NCBI GenBank assembly: GCA_016201805.1
Contig: JACQCB010000104.1
Span: 1-8,702 of the forward strand
Length of the DNA: 8,702 nt
Source: Nitrospirota bacterium
GTDB taxonomy: Bacteria > Nitrospirota > Nitrospiria > Nitrospirales > Nitrospiraceae
Direction: 5' to 3'
The notes below the pieces were generated by a model. It did no database searches, had not been told where the DNA came from, and was given only the letters and a program-made list of their open reading frames with translations. Position numbers and translations under genes: made by a program. Below, piece after piece: positions 6,293-8,702 of this stretch. The number at the start of each line of letters is the position of its first letter. Position 1 is the first letter of the stretch.

Positions 6293-7363
6293 ATGGACAT
6301 CACGCAACTGCTGACCTTCGGCGTCGAGCAGGGAGCCTCGGACTGCCACCTCAGCGCGGGCGAGCCCCCGATGTTGCGCATTCACGGGGAGTTGAAAAAA
6401 CTGGAGCATCCCGTGCTGACGAGGGAGACCGTCCACGACATGGTCTTCGACATGATGAACGACGCCCAGCGCAAGGCCTTCCAGGAACATCATGAATGCG
6501 ACTTTTCGTTCGAACTGGGAGACATCGCCCGATTCCGGGTCAACGTGTTCATGCATCGCCGGGGCGAAGGAGCAGTCTTTCGGACCATTCCGACCAAAAT
6601 CCTGGCCCTCGAACAGCTCGGTATGCCGCCGATCCTCCGGCAGCTCTGTGAAAAGGAAAAGGGCCTCGTCCTCGTGACCGGCCCGACGGGGTCGGGCAAA
6701 TCCACCACCCTCGCCGCCATGCTGGACTTCCTCAACGACACCTACGAAGGGCACATCCTCACGATCGAAGACCCGATCGAATTCGTCCACAAATCCAAAA
6801 AGTGCCTGGTGAACCAGCGGGAACTGGGGCCCCATACCCAGTCCTTCGCCAATGCCCTCAAGTCGGCGTTGCGCGAAGACCCGGACATCATCCTGGTCGG
6901 CGAAATGCGGGACTTGGACACCATCCAACTCGCCCTGACCGCCGCCGAAACCGGGCACCTGGTGTTCGGCACCCTGCACACCTCCAGCGCCCCCAAGACC
7001 GTGGACCGGATCATCGACGTGTTCCCGCCGACCCAGCAAGCCCAGGTCCGCGCCCAGTTCGCCGAATCCATTGAAGGGGTCATTACGCAGACGTTGCTCA
7101 AGAAAAAAACCGGCGGCCGGGTGGCGGCCCTGGAGATCATGGTCGGCACGACCGCCGTGCGCAACCTGATCCGGGAAGCCAAGCTCCACCAGATTCCAGG
7201 CACCATGCAGACCGGCAAAAAGGACGGGATGCAGACCATGGACATGGCCTTGCTCGATCTGGTCTCGCGCGGCGTCGTCACCAAAGCGGAGGCGCAGGCC
7301 AGGAGCATGAACCCCACGCTCTTTGGCTCCCCAGGGGCCGCAGCGGCAGGCGGCGTGGCCTGA
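6293..7363 (+). CDS. pilT: type IV pilus retraction ATPase PilT
   Basis: PilT is a hexameric cytoplasmic ATPase that powers pilus disassembly for twitching, surface sensing and DNA uptake. The protein has 356 residues, normal for PilT. The N-terminal PAS-like domain begins MDITQLLTFGVEQGASDCHLSAGEPPMLRIHG. Walker A GPTGSGKST is at 130-138, the Asp box ILTIEDPIEF at 155-164, Walker B DPDIILVGEMRD at 196-207 with catalytic Glu204, and the His box TGHLVFGTLHT at 220-230. AVRNLIREAK (288-297) matches the AIRNLIRE motif that PilT needs for retraction and that PilB lacks, which is the main reason for the call. The last ten or so residues are an Ala/Gly tail. It is first in a pair with pilU, 49 bp apart and probably cotranscribed. 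No pilin or assembly genes are in the window. Confidence 0.95.
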   Translation: MDITQLLTFGVEQGASDCHLSAGEPPMLRIHGELKKLEHPVLTRETVHDMVFDMMNDAQRKAFQEHHECDFSFELGDIARFRVNVFMHRRGEGAVFRTIPTKILALEQLGMPPILRQLCEKEKGLVLVTGPTGSGKSTTLAAMLDFLNDTYEGHILTIEDPIEFVHKSKKCLVNQRELGPHTQSFANALKSALREDPDIILVGEMRDLDTIQLALTAAETGHLVFGTLHTSSAPKTVDRIIDVFPPTQQAQVRAQFAESIEGVITQTLLKKKTGGRVAALEIMVGTTAVRNLIREAKLHQIPGTMQTGKKDGMQTMDMALLDLVSRGVVTKAEAQARSMNPTLFGSPGAAAAGGVA

Positions 7364-7370
7364 AGAAAAC

Positions 7371-7391
7371 GTGAGGCGTGAAGCGTGACGG
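7371..7391. repeat. heptamer tandem repeat between pilT and pilU
   Basis: Three head-to-tail 7-mers, GTGAGGC, GTGAAGC and GTGACGG, fill most of the 49-bp gap between pilT and pilU. GTGA is invariant in all three. No coding function is apparent. It leaves the pilU Shine-Dalgarno sequence (7402-7405) free. Confidence 0.5.
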
Positions 7392-7412
7392 GTTGGGAGC
7401 CGGAGACATTAC

Positions 7413-8582
7413 ATGGACATGCATGACATCCTGAACGTGATGGTGGAGAAGGACGCCTCCGACGTCTATCTGACGGTGGACCTGCCGCCTATGTACCGGG
7501 TACAGGGTGTCACGCAACCCGTCGGCGAGGCGCGCTTCACGAACGAGCAGTTGGAGACGCTCGCCGCCGCCGTGATGCGGGACACCCAGCGACAAGAATT
7601 CACCGCCACGATGGAAATGAACCTCGCCCTTTTCTATCCGGACCTCGGCCGCTTCCGGGTCAATATCTTCCGCCAACGAGGCAACGTGGGCTTCGTCATC
7701 CGACAAATAAAAATGGAGATCGCCTCCATCGACACGCTGGGGCTGCCCCCCGTCATCAAGGATATTGCGATGAGCAAGCGGGGGCTCGTCCTCTTTGTCG
7801 GCGGCACCGGGTCGGGTAAATCCACCTCGCTCGCCGCCATGATTGATCACCGGAACACCGCCTCGACCGGGCACATCGTCACGATCGAGGATCCCGTCGA
7901 GTTCGTCCACCCGCACAAACAGTCGGTCGTCACGCAGCGGGAAGTGGGATTCGACACCCACTCGTTCCAGGCGGCCTTGAAAAACACGCTGCGCCAAGCT
8001 CCCGACGTCATCCTGATCGGCGAGATCCGCGACACCGACACCATGGAAGCCGCCATCACATTCGCCGAGACCGGACACCTCTGTCTGGGGACGCTCCACG
8101 CCAACAATGCGAACCAGGCCATCGAGCGCATCATCAACTTCTTCCCCTCCGAGCGCCATGCCCAGATCTATCTGCAACTGTCCATGAACATGCGGGCGAT
8201 CATCTCGCAACGTCTGATCCCCTCCGTCGACGGCAAACGGGTCGCCGCCCTGGAAGTGCTGCTGGATACCCCTCGGGTCAAAGACCTCATCAAGAAGAGC
8301 GAGATCGACCATCTCAAGGAAGCCATGGAGCAGGGAGTTCAAGAGGGCTGCCAGACCTTCGACTACGTCCTGTTCAATTTCTTCAAGGACGGGAAAATCT
8401 CGCTCGACCAAGCCCTCGCCAACTCGGACAGCCCCAACAACCTGCGCTTGAAAATCAAGCTGGCCGGGCTGAATACGGGCGACGACGCTGGCTCCGACCA
8501 GGAAAAGGGCGACGCGCAGAAACCCGCCGGTTTTCAGATCAAAGGCGCCCCGACGTTAGGCGCCACGCGGCGCAAGCTCTAA
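7413..8582 (+). CDS. pilU: PilT-dependent retraction ATPase PilU
   Basis: This second retraction-type ATPase of 389 residues is paralogous to the upstream PilT. In other bacteria PilU assists PilT-driven retraction, mainly under load. Walker A GGTGSGKST is at 130-138, the Asp box IVTIEDPVEF at 155-164, Walker B APDVILIGEIRD at 196-207 with Glu204, and the His box TGHLCLGTLHA at 220-230. These are the same residue numbers as in PilT, so the two align without gaps through this core. The retraction-motif region reads PRVKDLIKKSEIDHLKEAM instead of the PilT form, and SDSPNNLRLKIKL (338-350) matches the usual PilU C-terminus; both favour PilU over a second PilT. A charged tail of about 40 residues follows. 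GGAG lies seven bases before the ATG. The gene converges on the cytochrome-like gene, with 27 bp between stops and no clear hairpin terminator. Confidence 0.92.
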   Translation: MDMHDILNVMVEKDASDVYLTVDLPPMYRVQGVTQPVGEARFTNEQLETLAAAVMRDTQRQEFTATMEMNLALFYPDLGRFRVNIFRQRGNVGFVIRQIKMEIASIDTLGLPPVIKDIAMSKRGLVLFVGGTGSGKSTSLAAMIDHRNTASTGHIVTIEDPVEFVHPHKQSVVTQREVGFDTHSFQAALKNTLRQAPDVILIGEIRDTDTMEAAITFAETGHLCLGTLHANNANQAIERIINFFPSERHAQIYLQLSMNMRAIISQRLIPSVDGKRVAALEVLLDTPRVKDLIKKSEIDHLKEAMEQGVQEGCQTFDYVLFNFFKDGKISLDQALANSDSPNNLRLKIKLAGLNTGDDAGSDQEKGDAQKPAGFQIKGAPTLGATRRKL

Positions 8583-8609
8583 CCCATCGGCTCGACGTCC
8601 CTGAGCACA

Positions 8610-8702
8610 TCAGCGGTTGTCTGGTTGCTGCTCGTCGGCAAGCGATTCCAGGTAAGCGGCCATTTTCTCCAACGCCCCGGCGCTGAGCTTCTGGCCGTAC
8701 CA
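8610..8702 (-). CDS. C-terminal fragment of a probable c-type cytochrome
   Basis: Only the last 30 residues and the stop are visible; the gene enters from the right edge. The peptide WYGQKLSAGALEKMAAYLESLADEQ resembles the last helix of small cytochrome c domains, where the distal-Met segment is followed by a tyrosine and a LS-x-x-x-L-x-x-M-x-x-Y-L-x-S-L pattern. The CXXCH haem site and the axial Met would lie outside the window, so the assignment rests on this one helix. An unrelated protein ending in a similar helix is possible. Confidence 0.5.
   Translation of the reverse strand, partial: WYGQKLSAGALEKMAAYLESLADEQQPDNR

Noticed and set aside
6149..7189. Minus-strand open frame of 346 codons opposite pilT
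   Set aside because: It is antisense to PilT motor motifs and its Gly/Asp/Val/His bias is explained by reading conserved pilT codons backwards.
7278..8411. Minus-strand open frame of 377 codons opposite pilU
   Set aside because: It is antisense to PilU with the same composition bias. The similar shadow on pilT shows that it follows from shared coding sequence, not from a conserved antisense gene.
8583..8609. Possible terminator between pilU and the cytochrome-like gene
   Set aside because: There is no inverted repeat with a T-run in these 27 bases. Termination may lie inside the flanking gene or be Rho-dependent.

Overview
The window is about 60% G+C by eye, densely coded, and reads as core chromosome of a Gram-negative bacterium. 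It holds an envelope lytic transglycosylase, a membrane-anchored TPR protein, a PilT/PilU pair of type IV pilus motors and the tail of a probable c-type cytochrome. The gene mix and base composition would suit a Nitrospira-like or similar environmental lineage, but this is an impression: no rRNA or other marker is present. I found no insertion sequence, prophage, CRISPR array, tRNA or rRNA.

Layout. (1) Bases 1-2188, minus strand: a two-gene operon with a class V aminotransferase first, then serA 25 bp downstream, running off the left edge. A TTGACA-18-TAGCGT promoter and a strong Shine-Dalgarno sequence precede it. (2) Bases 2126-2404: a noncoding divergent region with competing inverted repeats and a promoter facing right. 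(3) Bases 2405-3841, plus strand: a secreted MltD-like lytic transglycosylase with a LysM domain. (4) Bases 3895-4671, minus strand: a YfgM-like single-pass TPR protein, tail to tail with (3). (5) Bases 4672-4958: a divergent promoter region, with a good promoter for the TPR gene that carries a dyad between its boxes, and a good promoter for bioF. (6) Bases 4959-6119, plus strand: bioF, with no other biotin gene in view. (7) Bases 6120-8582, plus strand: pilT then pilU, 49 bp apart, behind an extended -10 promoter. (8) Bases 8610-8702, minus strand: the C-terminal end of a probable cytochrome c.

How the genes work together. SerA and the aminotransferase probably make one unit of serine (or serine/glyoxylate) metabolism; the aminotransferase may take the place of SerC. 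PilT and PilU are paralogous retraction ATPases of one twitching machine. The other genes are single-function housekeeping genes.

I see no undescribed multi-gene system here. The points most worth a second look are regulatory or small in scale: the promoter evidence that moves the bioF start, the dyad in the TPR-gene promoter, the competing hairpins upstream of mltD, an overlapping small upstream ORF at pilT, and the possible non-orthologous serine-pathway aminotransferase.
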